A stretch of 64,000 bases of DNA. Origin: Flavobacteriaceae bacterium (lineage in GTDB: Bacteria > Bacteroidota > Bacteroidia > Flavobacteriales > Flavobacteriaceae). The notes below the pieces were generated by a model. It was not told where the DNA came from. It did not search any database and saw only the letters and a list, made by a program, of their open reading frames with translations. Below are positions 56,258 through 64,000 of this stretch, one piece after another (the stretch's first letter is position 1; each line of letters starts with the position of its first letter). The stretch spans positions 50,848 through 114,847 of the forward strand of contig JANQMD010000012.1 of the NCBI GenBank assembly GCA_028280265.1, written 5' to 3'. Made by a program: the position numbers and the translations under genes.

Positions 56258-57100
56258 ATGAAGATCTTCACCACTAAGAGTGATCTAAAAAATTATTTTA
56301 AAGAGCTTTCTTCGAAAGAGGTTACTATCGGTTTTGTCCCTACCATGGGGGCATTACACAAAGGTCACCTTTCTCTGATAGAAGAATCCAAAAAAAATAA
56401 TGGAATTACCATTGCAACTATCTTTGTGAATCCTACACAATTTGATAAGAAAGAAGATTTAGAAAAATATCCCAAAACCATAGATAAGGATATAGCATTA
56501 CTTAAAGAAACTGGTTGTGATGTTGTATTCACTCCTACTGTAGAAGACATCTATGAAGGAAATGTTTCTTCAAATAGTTTTGATTTTGATGGTCTTGAGC
56601 ATGAAATGGAAGGAAAGTTTCGAGAAGGTCATTTTAATGGCGTGGGGACAATTGTAAACGCTTTTTTCCACATCATAAATCCTACGAATGCTTACTTTGG
56701 AGAGAAAGATTTTCAACAGTTACAAATCATCAAAAAAATGGTTGAAAAACTACATCTGCCAATAAATATTGTTGGCTGTCCCATACACAGAGAAGCTAAT
56801 GGACTAGCGATGAGCTCCAGAAATGAGCGATTAACTTCAAAACAAAGAGAAGAAGCCTCTATTATCTACAAAGTTTTGCAATCTGTCAAGGCAAAATTAC
56901 ACACAGAATCTATTGGAAATATTAAACTTTGGGTAGAAAAAAGCTTCGAAAATCATTCATCTTTTAAGCTTGAGTATTTCAACATTGCAGACGAAGCAAC
57001 TTTAAAGGAGATCACAGAAATCAAACCAAAAAGATCATATAGGGCATTTATTGCTGTTTATACAGATTCTATACGATTAATAGACAATTTAGCACTTTAA
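56258..57100 (+). CDS. panC: Pantothenate synthetase
   Basis: A 280-residue ATP-dependent ligase joining pantoate and beta-alanine. The class I-synthetase-like motif is PTMGALHKGHLSL (His34-x-Gly-His37), followed by IFVNPTQFDKKEDLEKYP, FNGVGTIVNAFFHI and AYFGEKDFQQL with the KMSKS-like MSSRNERL. Length is normal. Next on the same strand is panD, the beta-alanine-forming enzyme, so two steps of the coenzyme A pathway are adjacent. Confidence 0.96.
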   Translation: MKIFTTKSDLKNYFKELSSKEVTIGFVPTMGALHKGHLSLIEESKKNNGITIATIFVNPTQFDKKEDLEKYPKTIDKDIALLKETGCDVVFTPTVEDIYEGNVSSNSFDFDGLEHEMEGKFREGHFNGVGTIVNAFFHIINPTNAYFGEKDFQQLQIIKKMVEKLHLPINIVGCPIHREANGLAMSSRNERLTSKQREEASIIYKVLQSVKAKLHTESIGNIKLWVEKSFENHSSFKLEYFNIADEATLKEITEIKPKRSYRAFIAVYTDSIRLIDNLAL

Positions 57101-57152
57101 CAATAGGCATTCATTTGATTGAATATTTAACCGTCTAAATTTAAAAAAGTAG

Positions 57153-57160
57153 TACTTTTG
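57153..57160 (+). promoter_or_regulatory. -7 element of panD promoter
   Basis: TACTTTTG fits TAnnTTTG and ends 4 bp before the panD ATG, which points to a start of transcription at the start codon itself. Confidence 0.6.
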
Positions 57161-57164
57161 CCCC

Positions 57165-57515
57165 ATGTTAGTTCAAGTAGTGAAATCTAAAATCCACCGC
57201 GTTAAAGTAACAGGTGCTGATTTGAATTATATTGGAAGCATTACCATTGATGAAGACCTGATGGATGCCGCCAACATTATTGAAGGAGAACGTGTACAGA
57301 TTGTCAATAATAATAATGGCGAAAGGCTAGAAACTTATGCAATCCCTGGTCCTAGAGGTAGTGGAGAAATCACTTTAAATGGAGCAGCGGCAAGAAGAGT
57401 TGCTGTAGGTGATGTACTCATACTAATTGTATACGCTTTTTTAGACTTTGAAGAAGCCAAAACCTTTAAACCAGCACTCGTTTTTCCTAACGAAACTACC
57501 AATACATTAAACTAG
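57165..57515 (+). CDS. panD: Aspartate 1-decarboxylase
   Basis: A 116-residue pyruvoyl enzyme making beta-alanine from aspartate. The self-cleavage site Gly24-Ser25 is visible in [13 protein letters not shown]; cleavage turns Ser25 into the pyruvoyl group. Further blocks are [15 protein letters not shown] and [17 protein letters not shown]. Length is typical. It has its own close promoter element as well as possible read-through from panC, and one base separates it from the following membrane protein gene. Confidence 0.96.
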   Translation: MLVQVVKSKIHRVKVTGADLNYIGSITIDEDLMDAANIIEGERVQIVNNNNGERLETYAIPGPRGSGEITLNGAAARRVAVGDVLILIVYAFLDFEEAKTFKPALVFPNETTNTLN

Positions 57516-57516
57516 T

Positions 57517-58479
57517 TTGAATCCCACTCTTAAAAAAGCGTTACAAATTATCATCCCTTTTGCTTTTGGAGGGACCTTAGTATGGTATTCACTTTCAGAC
57601 ATTGATTTAGATCGACTTTTTACTGATTTTAAAAATGCCAATTATTGGTGGATAGGCCTTAGTTTACTTCTTGGAATCTTAAGTCACATTTCAAGAGCTT
57701 ACCGATGGAGTTTTATGTTAGAGCCTATGGGTTATAAGCCCAAGTTGACCAATAATGTATTGGCTGTATTGGTAGGGTATTTGGTTAATTACACCATACC
57801 AAGAGCAGGAGAAGCTTCTAGAGCATTGGTGTTGACCAACTATGAAGACATTCCATTTGAAAAGAGTTTTGGAACTATTGTTGCCGAGCGTGTTGCCGAT
57901 TTGATTATGCTTCTTTTGATTATTGTAGTAACATTGTTTCTTCAATTTGATTTCATCATGGACCTTTTAACTAAGAAAGATGATGGAGGTGGAAATCTTT
58001 GGATGATCTGGATGATTCTCGGAGCTTTGGTTGTTGGAGTCATTGTGTTTTTCTTATATGTGAAAAATGCCAAATCTGGTTTTGGATTGAAAATTAAAAA
58101 CTTTGTAAATGGCTTAATTGAAGGGGTGTTAAGCATCTTTAAAATGAAGAAAAAATGGGCTTTTATCTTCCATACAGTATTCATTTGGGTTATGTACATT
58201 CTTATGTTTTGGGTAGTTACCTTTTCCATTGACGGACTTTCTGTTCCAGTAGGTGCCGTTTTAGTTGGATTCATAGCAGGCGCTCTTAGCATTGCTGCAA
58301 CTCCAGGAGGTATTGGCTCTTATCCGCTTTCTGTAGCTGCTGCATTTGTATTGTTTAATGCTCCTGAAGGACCTAGTGAATCTTTTGGTTGGATTATGTG
58401 GGGATCTCAAACAGCTATGGTGATCTTTTTTGGTGGACTCTCTTTCTTAGCTTTACCAATATATAACAAAGCTAAATAA
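57517..58479 (+). CDS. Lysylphosphatidylglycerol synthase-type (UPF0104) flippase domain membrane protein
   Basis: A 320-residue membrane protein starting with TTG one base after the panD stop. Eight or so hydrophobic segments match the UPF0104/LPG synthetase transmembrane family: WWIGLSLLLGILSHISRAYRW near the N-terminus, VLVGYLVNYTIPRAGEASRA, ERVADLIMLLLIIVV and the conserved ATPGGIGSYPLSVAAAFVL. The family includes the MprF flippase domain. No synthase domain is attached, so a lipid-flipping role is an inference. Tight spacing behind panD is, as I recall, conserved in flavobacteria. Confidence 0.88.
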   Translation: MNPTLKKALQIIIPFAFGGTLVWYSLSDIDLDRLFTDFKNANYWWIGLSLLLGILSHISRAYRWSFMLEPMGYKPKLTNNVLAVLVGYLVNYTIPRAGEASRALVLTNYEDIPFEKSFGTIVAERVADLIMLLLIIVVTLFLQFDFIMDLLTKKDDGGGNLWMIWMILGALVVGVIVFFLYVKNAKSGFGLKIKNFVNGLIEGVLSIFKMKKKWAFIFHTVFIWVMYILMFWVVTFSIDGLSVPVGAVLVGFIAGALSIAATPGGIGSYPLSVAAAFVLFNAPEGPSESFGWIMWGSQTAMVIFFGGLSFLALPIYNKAK

Positions 58480-58549
58480 AACAGTTCAAGATAGATTAAG
58501 CCTTTCTTTGTGAGTAATTTTCTTTTCTTTGTCTAAATCATTTTATGAA

Positions 58550-59908
58550 ATGGCGAAAGCGAAAACAACTTTTTTTTGTCAAAACTGTGGGACTCAACAT
58601 GCAAAATGGATGGGTCAATGCAGTGCTTGTGGCGAATGGAATACGATTGTTGAAGAGGTCATTCAAAAAGAAGTTGCCAGAGAGTGGAAGCAGCAAACGA
58701 CTGCCAAGGGAGTTTCAAAACCTTTGAAGGTTAATGAAATAAAGCTAAACCCCGAAGAGAGAATTCCCACCAACAACAATGAACTAGATACTGTTTTAGG
58801 TGGCGGATTGGTAAGAGGTTCTGTCACCTTATTAGGAGGTGAGCCCGGTATTGGAAAATCTACATTGCTATTACAAATCGCCTTATCCATTCCTCAAAAA
58901 GTGCTGTATGTCTCCGGTGAAGAAAGTCAATCACAAATTAAAATGAGGGCTGAAAGATTGGAGAAAAATTCATCTGATTGCCTGATTCTTACAGAAACCA
59001 ACACACAAAATATATTTAGAAACATTGAAGAAGTCGATCCAGACATTTTGATCATTGACTCTATTCAAACGTTGCATACCCAAACCATTGAAGCTTCTCC
59101 TGGAAGCATTTCTCAGATTCGAGAAACGACTGCAGAGCTCATTAAATTTGCAAAGGAAACAGCTACTCCTGTTTTGCTAATTGGTCATATTAATAAAGAA
59201 GGGCAAATTGCAGGACCTAAGATTTTAGAACACATGGTTGATGTAGTATTGCAGTTTGAAGGAGATCGAAACCACGCCTACAGAATTCTTCGATCGCAGA
59301 AAAATCGCTTTGGTTCTACTGCTGAGTTGGGAATTTATGAGATGAGGTCTCATGGCTTAAATGAAGTTTCCAATCCTTCTGAAATTTTAATCTCCAAAAA
59401 AGATGCTGATCTCAGCGGAACAGCTATTTCTTCAACTTTAGAAGGCATTCGACCTTTGATGATCGAAATTCAAGCATTGGTAAGCACAGCTGTCTATGGC
59501 ACTCCCCAAAGGACGACTACTGGATACAATCTTAAAAGATTGCACATGATCCTTGCTGTGTTAGAAAAAAGAGCGGGGTTTAAACTTGGCGCCAAAGATG
59601 TTTTTTTAAATATCACTGGAGGGATTTCAGTAGATGATCCTGCAATAGATTTAGCAGTCGTTGCCTCTATTTTGTCTTCCAATCAAGACATTGCCATCGC
59701 TCCAGATGTTTGCTTTGCTGGTGAAGTTGGGTTGGCAGGTGAAATTAGGCCTGTTACCAAAATAGATCAACGAATTACAGAAGCATCAAAACTAGGCTAC
59801 AAAACATTTGTTGCTTCGAAATACAATAAAATTACTGTTCAAAACCTTGATATCAAATTGATTCTAGTAGGGAAAGTGAACGAGGTTTTTGCTACCTTAT
59901 TTGCTTAA
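58550..59908 (+). CDS. radA: DNA repair protein RadA
   Basis: A 452-residue RecA-like branch-migration ATPase. Starting at the ATG at 58550 (a TTG seven codons upstream is discarded) gives the usual MAKAKTTFFC with the zinc finger Cys10-x2-Cys13 ... Cys24-x2-Cys27. Walker A is GEPGIGKS (97-104), the RadA-specific motif is QKNRFGS, and the C-terminal Lon-like domain contains FLNITGGISVDDPAIDLAV and FAGEVGLAGEIRPV. It promotes branch migration in recombination and repair. Its stop overlaps that of the convergent gene in the shared bases TTAA. Confidence 0.95.
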   Translation: MAKAKTTFFCQNCGTQHAKWMGQCSACGEWNTIVEEVIQKEVAREWKQQTTAKGVSKPLKVNEIKLNPEERIPTNNNELDTVLGGGLVRGSVTLLGGEPGIGKSTLLLQIALSIPQKVLYVSGEESQSQIKMRAERLEKNSSDCLILTETNTQNIFRNIEEVDPDILIIDSIQTLHTQTIEASPGSISQIRETTAELIKFAKETATPVLLIGHINKEGQIAGPKILEHMVDVVLQFEGDRNHAYRILRSQKNRFGSTAELGIYEMRSHGLNEVSNPSEILISKKDADLSGTAISSTLEGIRPLMIEIQALVSTAVYGTPQRTTTGYNLKRLHMILAVLEKRAGFKLGAKDVFLNITGGISVDDPAIDLAVVASILSSNQDIAIAPDVCFAGEVGLAGEIRPVTKIDQRITEASKLGYKTFVASKYNKITVQNLDIKLILVGKVNEVFATLFA

Positions 59909-62061
59909 TTTTTGAGAAAATAATTAGTTTCTCCATCTAGCTTAACCCATTCATCTTTTTCTAAATCGTAAGACCAAGCGAACGATGCAATCTTATTTTC
60001 TTTTAAAAATTCAAATTCGAGATTTGTTACATACTTGCTTAGGTTGATGTAACGTGTTTTAGAAATGGGCAATAATTCGATTCTGGTTAAATTATCTCTC
60101 TTGTAATAGAGTTTGTTATCTTCAACCCAAAAAACACGATTGCTATAAGTTCCTGCTATTTTCGAAAATTGTTTTTGTATCGCTTGTGAATCTAGGCTTT
60201 CTATATAATTAAGATGCTGTAATATATCTTTTAGAAACCAGTGATTCGGGTATTTTTCAATTAATAATTCAAAAGTTTCCTTTAACCCCTCTTTTTTTCC
60301 CGACTTTAATAATTCATAAGCTGATCTAATTTCTTCAGTCTCTTTGAAATAGTAAAAAATAGATGATTTGTCCCGATTAAACTGGTTAATTTTTACTTTG
60401 TATATGCTGTCTAAACTGTCTTTTACAAATATATGATGAGTTCCAGAAACCCAAGTTGGATCAAGCGAAAGGAGTCTGTTGTTTTTGGAAACAATCCCAC
60501 GATTCATTATTTGATTTTTATAATGAATAAAAACGCCTCCATCCTTTTCAAAATATTCTACTTGCTGTTCATTAGAGGGCGACCTGTAAACACCACTCTG
60601 AGAAATTTTATCGAAGCGAAGGTTGTTATTATTTCTCTTATATGTGATGTACTCTTCAACCAAGTCTCTATATATAGACTCTTTAGGCCATCGTAAGTTT
60701 ATTTTTTTATAAATCTTTTCGGCTTCATCTATGTCTCCACTTAATAAAAAAGTATACGCTTTAATACGAGTTACCTCCTCTACATCTGGAGCTAATAGTT
60801 CAAAAAGCTTAATTAAATTTTTTGCTTTTTTGTATTTGCTATTAAGCATCAATGAAACATAATAATCTTGTGCACTCTTTTCGTTTTTAATTTTATCAAA
60901 CCTGTTTTTTGCATGATTGTAGAATCCTTCTAAGTTCTTAGTTTCACTGTAAATAATATAGAGCAAGCGATTGTATGAAACATTATTTGGTTCTATCTCT
61001 AATTGATATTTGAGTAACTCTTCAGCATCATCCCAACGATTATAAACAATATGTTTATACATTAAAATTTCAAATTGTAGCTGGTAGGGAAGTTTGTCTT
61101 TATATCGATATGCTTTGTCTATTAAGTACTTTTCTTCCAACTCTCCTTGACTAAATGTTGTTCTTCTTTGAGCATTGTAAAAATATGCTAGCGCAAAGGT
61201 TTTGTCTTCTTCTACTGCTTTTTCATACTCTCTATTAGACCATAATTTTAATGCTTTCATTGATTCAGTTGTAATTTCTTTAATATCTAAATCAATATAT
61301 CTGTCTATCAATTCATCTCTCACAAGAAGATTCTCTTTAATAAAAACACTTATCTGATCTATTAAAGCAAAAAAGTCTTCTCCAGAAAGTTCGGTTCTTT
61401 TAACCTCTTTCCCATTTTTACTATTTCTCAAGGTAGAAGTAATATTATAAACACCATCTTTTACTTCATACTCACCGTCTACATAATACTTGTGAAAAAT
61501 AGAACTTGCCTTTACTTTTTCTACTGTATTGTTTGAATACTTCTTCTCAGGAGCAAAATTTTTATCTTGGTCTAAGTCTAACTTGATTAATTCATTAATT
61601 GTATTTCCAATCCAGGAATTTGCTGTATCCTTAGCTTTCTGCTGGAAATTATAGATGGGAATTCCTATTCTAAATTCTTCTTTAGTAATTGTTTGGGTTT
61701 CTAAAGTTCCAAACTCGTTTGTAAAACTTATTTGCTTGGTTGTAGATCCTAAATCAGTACTTCCAAAAAAGAAATATAATACGGTTCCTAGAATCAGGAA
61801 ATTAGTAGGAAAGATAATCTTTTCTCTCAGCTTTATTTTTTTATCATTTATCCTTTCAGCATTAAAAAGGTAAATAATTAAAGAGGGTAAAACCCCTACA
61901 AAAACCCAAAGTAGGATGTCTACCCAATAAGGGGAAATTTGATATCTAACAAGGGTCCAATCAAGAAATTGCAAAAAAGTCCAAGCGGCAACTAAATAAG
62001 CGGCAACTACCTGAATCACTTTTTTCCATTTATTCTTTTTTTTATTTTCTGGTGAAGACAT
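59905..62061 (-). CDS. Membrane TPR protein with FlgO/TolB-N-like architecture (unrecognised)
   Basis: A 718-residue protein. Three N-terminal helices (about 14-36, 45-67 and 83-101; KVIQVVAAYLVAAWTFLQFLDW opens the first, given in part) resemble the membrane module that precedes TolB-N/FlgO-like domains in TPR and adenylate-cyclase proteins of other bacteria. Residues ~125-260 (RIGIPIYNFQQKA, WIGNTINELI, YYVDGEYEVKDGVYNI) fit that FlgO-like domain. From ~275 to 490 come TPR-like helices, and the last ~220 residues contain two beta-rich stretches. No DNA-binding or catalytic domain is visible. Possible role: envelope-linked signalling or scaffolding. It stands alone on its strand between radA and hemD. 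Confidence 0.6.
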   Translation of the reverse strand: MSSPENKKKNKWKKVIQVVAAYLVAAWTFLQFLDWTLVRYQISPYWVDILLWVFVGVLPSLIIYLFNAERINDKKIKLREKIIFPTNFLILGTVLYFFFGSTDLGSTTKQISFTNEFGTLETQTITKEEFRIGIPIYNFQQKAKDTANSWIGNTINELIKLDLDQDKNFAPEKKYSNNTVEKVKASSIFHKYYVDGEYEVKDGVYNITSTLRNSKNGKEVKRTELSGEDFFALIDQISVFIKENLLVRDELIDRYIDLDIKEITTESMKALKLWSNREYEKAVEEDKTFALAYFYNAQRRTTFSQGELEEKYLIDKAYRYKDKLPYQLQFEILMYKHIVYNRWDDAEELLKYQLEIEPNNVSYNRLLYIIYSETKNLEGFYNHAKNRFDKIKNEKSAQDYYVSLMLNSKYKKAKNLIKLFELLAPDVEEVTRIKAYTFLLSGDIDEAEKIYKKINLRWPKESIYRDLVEEYITYKRNNNNLRFDKISQSGVYRSPSNEQQVEYFEKDGGVFIHYKNQIMNRGIVSKNNRLLSLDPTWVSGTHHIFVKDSLDSIYKVKINQFNRDKSSIFYYFKETEEIRSAYELLKSGKKEGLKETFELLIEKYPNHWFLKDILQHLNYIESLDSQAIQKQFSKIAGTYSNRVFWVEDNKLYYKRDNLTRIELLPISKTRYINLSKYVTNLEFEFLKENKIASFAWSYDLEKDEWVKLDGETNYFLKN

Positions 62062-62120
62062 CTAAATTACTTCTTTTAAGTCGCCTAAAAATATTCAAAA
62101 TCTTTTGAATTAGCACATAT

Positions 62121-62147
62121 AAAAAAAGCCTCATTTTAAATGAGGCT
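62121..62147 (-). terminator. Terminator after hemD
   Basis: Palindromic hairpin AGCCTCATTT-AAATGAGGCT (62127-62147 with one central base), followed on the minus strand by TTTTTTT, 26 bp past the hemD stop. It may also shield the next minus-strand gene. Confidence 0.9.
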
Positions 62148-62172
62148 CAGTTATTTGCTTTTCGATTGAATT

Positions 62173-62919
62173 TTATTTCTTATTCGCTTCTTTTATATAT
62201 TTTTCTAAAGCCATCGTCATAGAAGGTGTTTCTGGAGTAGGTGCAGTAATATTACACTTTAAACCTGCTTCTGTTGCTGCTCTAATTGTTGAGTTTCCAA
62301 AAACAGCTATTCTCGTATTGTTTTGTTTGAAATCTGGGAAATTTTTGAATAGCGAATCAATTCCTGAAGGACTGAAGAATACCAACACATCATAGAATAC
62401 ATTCTCTAAATCAGACAAGTCACTTACAACCGTTTTGTAAAGAATGGCTCTTGTCCAGTTGACTCCAATAGCATCTAACTCTGAAGGGATTAAAGGCTTT
62501 AATTTATCTGAAGAAGGCAACAAAAACTTTTCATCTTTGTGCTTTTTTATCAACTTAGATAATTCTGGAAATGTTCTGTTTCCAACATAAATCTTTCTTT
62601 TTCTGTATACTACATATTTTTGCAAGTAGTAAGCAACCGCTTCAGACTGACAAAAGTACTTCATCGTATCTGGCACTTTAAAACGCATTTCTTCTGCGAT
62701 TCTAAAGAAATGATCTACGGCATTTCTACTCGTTAAAACAATAGCTGTGTACTTAGATAAATCAACTTTTTGAGCTCTTACCTCTCTTGAAGGAACTCCT
62801 TCTACATGGATAAAAGATCTAAAATCAATTTTAACTTTTTGCTTATCAGCTAATTCAAAATACGGAGAAGTTTCCGTTTTAGGAGCTGGTTGAGATACCA
62901 AGATAGTTTTCACTTTCAT
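62173..62919 (-). CDS. hemD: Uroporphyrinogen-III synthase
   Basis: A 248-residue protein of the HemD fold with two similar half-domains. Typical segments are ILVSQPAPKTETSPYFELADK, YTAIVLTSRNAVDHFFRIAEE (split) and DVLVFFSPSGIDSLFKNFP with a C-terminal APTPETPSMTMALEKYI. It closes the linear hydroxymethylbilane to uroporphyrinogen III in haem synthesis. The family is poorly conserved; the TSRNAV and FFSPSGI motifs make the call. It is 14 bp downstream of the DUF4271 gene, a pairing I recall as typical of Bacteroidota. Confidence 0.9.
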   Translation of the reverse strand: MKVKTILVSQPAPKTETSPYFELADKQKVKIDFRSFIHVEGVPSREVRAQKVDLSKYTAIVLTSRNAVDHFFRIAEEMRFKVPDTMKYFCQSEAVAYYLQKYVVYRKRKIYVGNRTFPELSKLIKKHKDEKFLLPSSDKLKPLIPSELDAIGVNWTRAILYKTVVSDLSDLENVFYDVLVFFSPSGIDSLFKNFPDFKQNNTRIAVFGNSTIRAATEAGLKCNITAPTPETPSMTMALEKYIKEANKK

Positions 62920-62933
62920 ACTCTTCTTCTTTC

Positions 62934-63578
62934 TTAGTTAATGATCAATTTGTACAAAATCATTAATGGTGCGATTTCGAAGGTGCAAAGGTACAAAATA
63001 AAATAAAACAACTCTTTAATAATCAGGTTTTTGTTATTGAGCAAAATCAAAACAAATCGTAAGGTTATGAAACTTATGACAGCAATCAGTAAGATGTCTT
63101 TGTTTTGAAAGCCGTAAAAAAATAGAAAATTCAAGAAAAAAAAGCCCAGTGAAATAGCATACAAATAACCTCTTTTAAAGGAGAAGAAATATTTAAGTAT
63201 CTCCTTAATATCTAGGAAATAAGAGATCAGCAGTTCAAGAATTTTTTTTCCTATCAAATAAGTCATGATGTACGCAGTAAAAACTCCGAACTCAGAAAGG
63301 CTTAGCACCTCATTATCAAAGTATGCTGCTTTTAAAAAGTAGAACGTAAGTGAAATCGATAAAAAAGAAAAAAGCATAAAAACAATGTGAAACAAATTGA
63401 AATCATTTGTTTTTTCCTCACCCTCAAGCTCTATAAATCCCTTATTGAAAATAGAAAACGCATAATCTCTCAATTTTTGAGGTCGGTATAACTTGAGTCC
63501 AGCCAAAATAAGAAACCCAAAAATAAACAAAATCAAGATCCAATCATGAAATATAAATTCTCTTTCTAACGCTGGCAT
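62934..63578 (-). CDS. DUF4271 membrane protein
   Basis: A 214-residue integral membrane protein with about six hydrophobic segments (WILILFIFGFLILAGLKLY, IVFMLFSFLSISLTFYFL, GFFFLNFLFFYGF and others), matching DUF4271. The ATG at 63578 (MPALEREFIFHDW) is chosen over an upstream GTG at 63608, which adds ten polar residues and would intrude on the divergent promoter. DUF4271 proteins usually lie next to hemD in Bacteroidota; their role is unknown, although the setting hints at tetrapyrrole or envelope function. Confidence 0.85.
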   Translation of the reverse strand: MPALEREFIFHDWILILFIFGFLILAGLKLYRPQKLRDYAFSIFNKGFIELEGEEKTNDFNLFHIVFMLFSFLSISLTFYFLKAAYFDNEVLSLSEFGVFTAYIMTYLIGKKILELLISYFLDIKEILKYFFSFKRGYLYAISLGFFFLNFLFFYGFQNKDILLIAVISFITLRFVLILLNNKNLIIKELFYFILYLCTFEIAPLMILYKLIIN

Positions 63579-63629
63579 TACGGTTTGTTTGTCGTTTAAG
63601 ATTAACACAAAATTAGTAATAAAATAATG

Positions 63630-63637
63630 TATATTTG
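63630..63637 (+). promoter_or_regulatory. -7 element of the GT2 gene promoter
   Basis: TATATTTG fits TAnnTTTG and ends 18 bp before the ATG at 63656, in the 77-bp divergent gap. Confidence 0.55.
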
Positions 63638-63655
63638 TCGCTATATTTTCAACTC

Positions 63656-64000
63656 ATGTCTGACGCTTTAGTAATCATTCCTACCTACAACGAAAAAGAG
63701 AATATTAAAGCTATTATCAATGCTGTTTTTAACCAAGAAAAGGAATTTGACATCCTAATTGTAGATGATAATTCTCCCGATGGAACTGGGCAAATTGTAA
63801 AGGAATTGATGAAAGATCATTCAGATCGTTTGCACTTAGAAGAACGAAAGGGTAAAAATGGGCTAGGTACTGCTTATATCCATGGTTTTCAGTGGGCTTT
63901 GCAAAAAGGATACGAATACATTATTGAAATGGATGCCGATTTCTCTCACAACCCAAAAGATCTGGTTCGTTTGTATAATGCGTGCCACATAGAAGGAGCC
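63656..64000 (+). CDS. Polyprenol monophosphomannose synthase-type glycosyltransferase family 2 (3' partial)
   Basis: The first 115 codons of a GT2 enzyme that continues past the window. It opens MSDALVIIPTYNEKENI, has the nucleotide-binding LIVDDNSPDGTGQ, the GLGTAYIHGFQWAL block and the DxD-type motif EMDADFSHNP (Asp93, Asp95). This pattern is that of dolichol/polyprenol-phosphate mannosyltransferases, which load mannose from GDP-mannose onto a lipid carrier. The neighbourhood (hemD, DUF4271, then this gene) is, as I recall, usual in flavobacteria. Confidence 0.9.
   Translation, partial: MSDALVIIPTYNEKENIKAIINAVFNQEKEFDILIVDDNSPDGTGQIVKELMKDHSDRLHLEERKGKNGLGTAYIHGFQWALQKGYEYIIEMDADFSHNPKDLVRLYNACHIEGA

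Overview
The window is about 64 kb of a low-GC chromosome from a member of the Bacteroidota, most likely a marine Flavobacteriaceae. Several independent signs point there: type IX secretion (T9SS) sorting tails of both type A and type B (gliding-associated CHU_C), a PorP/SprF partner, SusC-style TonB-dependent receptors with a carboxypeptidase-regulatory N-terminal domain, the Bacteroides-aerotolerance (bat) operon, the flavobacterial families DUF4270, DUF4271 and DUF3109, and repeated -7 promoter elements of the Bacteroidota type (TAnnTTTG). I see no rRNA, tRNA, CRISPR array, intact insertion sequence or prophage. The genus cannot be decided from this window.

Layout. 1-8.4 kb: the end of a secreted beta-helix T9SS cargo, an NTF2-like secreted protein, a PorP/SprF protein with its 1457-residue repeat-rich CHU_C partner, and a stand-alone tail-collar protein. 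8.6-12.2 kb: HupE/UreJ-like membrane protein, dCMP deaminase, S41 protease and LpxH. 12.2-18.1 kb: two paralogous TonB-dependent receptors on the minus strand. The downstream copy is frameshifted by an apparent 38-bp deletion, and both copies keep a matching inverted repeat about 70 bp upstream. 18.4-26.9 kb: the MoxR-DUF58-batABCDE operon. 26.9-32.3 kb: small acidic protein, SulP transporter, beta-carbonic anhydrase, DUF2490 outer-membrane barrel and a second SulP with STAS, which look like an inorganic-carbon uptake locus. 32.3-39.8 kb: CvpA, umuC and umuD separated by a perfect 26-bp inverted repeat, an aspartic protease with two DTG motifs, a Bax-inhibitor protein, TadA and Dxs.

39.8-48.7 kb (mostly minus): lipoprotein, large BNR-repeat T9SS protein, dGTPase, class Ia ribonucleotide reductase (nrdB then nrdA) and a cold-shock protein. 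Together with the dCMP deaminase at 9.2 kb, the dGTPase and reductase give the window a strong dNTP-pool content. 48.8-51.8 kb: two paralogous lipoproteins bracketing DUF3109, MarC and a short FAD protein. 51.9-58.5 kb: glmS, DUF4270 and a half-length GT5 protein (minus), facing panC, panD and a flippase-like membrane protein (plus). 58.5-64 kb: radA; a large unrecognised membrane TPR protein resembling the FlgO/TolB-N signalling architecture; hemD and DUF4271; and the start of a polyprenol-phosphate mannosyltransferase-type GT2, which runs off the window.

Most of this is core genome of a free-living flavobacterium. The parts most worth a second look are the receptor pair with its shared operator-like palindromes, the SulP/carbonic anhydrase cluster, the 718-residue membrane TPR protein, the umuC-umuD inverted repeat, and several -7 elements so close to start codons that the mRNAs may be leaderless. 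All assignments come from reading the sequence and recalling families; no database search was run.
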